This document shows positions 5,166 through 5,729 of a DNA stretch of 5,729 nt, in pieces. The stretch is from Tissierellia bacterium (GTDB lineage Bacteria; Bacillota; Clostridia; Tissierellales; Sedimentibacteraceae): assembly GCA_028700795.1 (NCBI GenBank), contig JAQVRY010000058.1, positions 1,622 through 7,350 of the forward strand, in the 5' to 3' direction. Positions within the stretch are counted from its first letter, which is position 1. Each line of letters begins with the position of its first letter. The position numbers were made by a program, and so were the translations under genes. The notes beneath the pieces were generated by a model that saw only the letters and a list, made by a program, of their open reading frames with translations, made no database searches and was not told the origin of the DNA.

Positions 5166-5332
5166 AAGACTTCATTGAAAGATATAAGCAGTTTGGTTTT
5201 TCAGTTATGAATGAAACCTATGGCTGCAACATGACAAAATACTGTGTTTATCTTTTGTTAAATCGACAGCATTGTGAATGCGTTATCGAGATATATCATG
5301 AAGGTGATATGGTATTCGTAACAGTTGAGTAA
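5084..5332 (+). CDS. Hypothetical small protein, start uncertain
   Basis: An open frame of 82 codons ending in TAA at 5330-5332 and followed about 50 bp later by an intrinsic terminator. I do not recognise the protein. It is soluble-looking with scattered Cys (48, 55, 64, 66) and ends in EIYHEGDMVFVTVE, a beta-strand-like tail. The GTG at 5084 has no ribosome site. ATG 5156 (giving MFLKDFIERYKQFGF onward, 58 residues) has only GGCGAGAAG directly before it, and the frame stays open upstream to a stop at 5051. The lack of a good start and the overlapping frame at 5028-5165 suggest either a small gene with an unusual start or the 3' remnant of a decayed gene. Confidence 0.4.
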   Translation: MQWDFSYVYLLGITGNVGTFTGEKMFLKDFIERYKQFGFSVMNETYGCNMTKYCVYLLLNRQHCECVIEIYHEGDMVFVTVE

Positions 5333-5380
5333 ATTCAACTTTATCGAACAGTACACAGCAAAACTAAATATGTAACCCAC

Positions 5381-5413
5381 AAGGGCAGCCGAGAAAAATC
5401 GACTGTCCTTTTT
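5381..5413 (+). terminator. Intrinsic terminator (first of two)
   Basis: GGGCAG (5383-5388) pairs with CTGTCC (5403-5408) with one G-U pair. After one mismatch CGA/TCG continues the stem (5390-5392 with 5399-5401), closing a GAAAAA loop. Five T follow (5409-5413). It ends the small ORF transcript from the left. Confidence 0.8.
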
Positions 5414-5436
5414 CTATGCTACGGGCAGAAAGGAGC

Positions 5437-5480
5437 GCCCACAAAGGCACTAAATACGCCTTTGTGGGCTGTTGTTTTTT
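5437..5480 (+). terminator. Strong intrinsic terminator (second of two)
   Basis: A perfect 12-bp GC-containing stem GCCCACAAAGGC/GCCTTTGTGGGC (5437-5448 with 5458-5469) has a 9-nt loop, followed by TGTTG and six T (5475-5480). On the minus strand the same hairpin lies 34 nt past the stop codon of the ferredoxin-domain gene but lacks a T-run there, so it is mainly a plus-strand terminator that might also slow minus-strand transcription. Confidence 0.88.
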
Positions 5481-5502
5481 CGTTATACCCATCTCTCCGA
5501 AA

Positions 5503-5729
5503 TCAATACCCAAATACTTCAGCCACTTGTTTCATTTTCTCTGCAATAGACACGTCAAAAGGACAATTTTCCTCGCACTTGCCACAGGCTATGCATTCCC
5601 CCGCATGATGCTCAAGTAGGCGGTAATGATCATGAACGGATGCTGGAACGCTTTCCTGCGTGCGCGTCAGGTCATGAAATTTATTGACCATGGCAATATT
5701 TATGCCCACACTGCAAGGTGCGCAGTGGC
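5503..5729 (-). CDS. C-terminal 4Fe-4S ferredoxin domain of an oxidoreductase (probably aldo/keto reductase family), cut by window edge
   Basis: Only the last 74 codons are visible; the gene continues beyond the right edge, and the frame stays open to it. HCAPCSVGINI at the visible start is the end of a first cysteine cluster motif (last two Cys of a C-x2-C-x2-C-x2-C set; the usual Pro after the last Cys is Ser here). CIACGKCEENCP (residues 45-56 of the visible part) is a complete C-x2-C-x2-C-x3-CP [4Fe-4S] motif. The end, EKMKQVAEVFGY, is typical of the ferredoxin-like tail of large aldo/keto reductase-type oxidoreductases of anaerobes. The catalytic barrel, if present, lies outside the window, so the exact enzyme cannot be named. 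The gene converges on the plus-strand small ORF and its terminators. Confidence is high for the Fe-S domain and moderate for the aldo/keto reductase label. Confidence 0.8.
   Translation of the reverse strand, partial: HCAPCSVGINIAMVNKFHDLTRTQESVPASVHDHYRLLEHHAGECIACGKCEENCPFDVSIAEKMKQVAEVFGY

Noticed and set aside
5416..5619. Open plus-strand frame of 67 codons preceded by AGGAG nearby
   Set aside because: The purine stretch is inside the frame rather than upstream, the frame runs through a perfect terminator hairpin, and it is antisense to the ferredoxin-domain gene.
1..5729. CRISPR array, insertion sequence or transposase
   Set aside because: No evenly spaced repeats and no transposase or integrase motifs were seen on either strand. 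The only direct repeat of note is the coding duplication at 883-956.

Overview
The window looks like part of a low-to-moderate-GC, anaerobic Firmicutes (Clostridia) chromosome. The evidence is strong AAGGAGG-type ribosome sites, an oxygen-sensitive radical-SAM aminomutase, a ferredoxin-fused oxidoreductase tail, a flavodoxin-fold flavoprotein and AT-rich intergenic DNA. I cannot name the species. Base composition is uneven by eye: the transporter genes on the left are GC-richer than the aminomutase gene and its very AT-rich upstream region.

Left part (1-3603, all minus strand). Reading in the direction of transcription, the genes are a glutamate 2,3-aminomutase (eam, 3603-2341), a TAXI-family TRAP substrate-binding lipoprotein (2178-1132) and the N-terminal 332 residues of a fused 4TM/12TM TRAP permease (998 to beyond the left edge). 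The aminomutase resembles lysine 2,3-aminomutase. However, the two aspartates that hold the lysine side chain are Lys338 and Asn375 here, which is the signature reported for the glutamate enzyme. Some TAXI receptors bind glutamate, so the three genes may form a module that imports glutamate and makes beta-glutamate, a known compatible solute. That is inference. A textbook sigma-54 (-24/-12) promoter lies about 60 bp upstream of eam, and a strong sigma-A-type promoter lies further out. The receptor gene has its own candidate promoter overlapped by a perfect 14-bp inverted repeat.

Middle (3604-4226). This 620-bp stretch has no sure gene. It holds the two eam promoters, a plus-strand hairpin with a CCUCC loop followed by a small terminator (possible small RNA or leader), a doubtful 33-codon minus-strand ORF whose ribosome site is the complement of that loop, and a degenerate 3' part of a tRNA gene.

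Right part (4227-5729). A plus-strand flavodoxin-fold NAD(P)H/FMN oxidoreductase with a four-cysteine motif is followed by a poorly supported small ORF region (5028-5332). Two consecutive plus-strand hairpin/T-tract terminators come next. The window ends with the C-terminal ferredoxin domain of a minus-strand oxidoreductase, probably of the aldo/keto reductase family, entering from the right edge.

The best candidate for something new is the sigma-54-controlled eam plus TAXI-TRAP module. The orphan CCUCC-loop element and tRNA remnant beside it come second.
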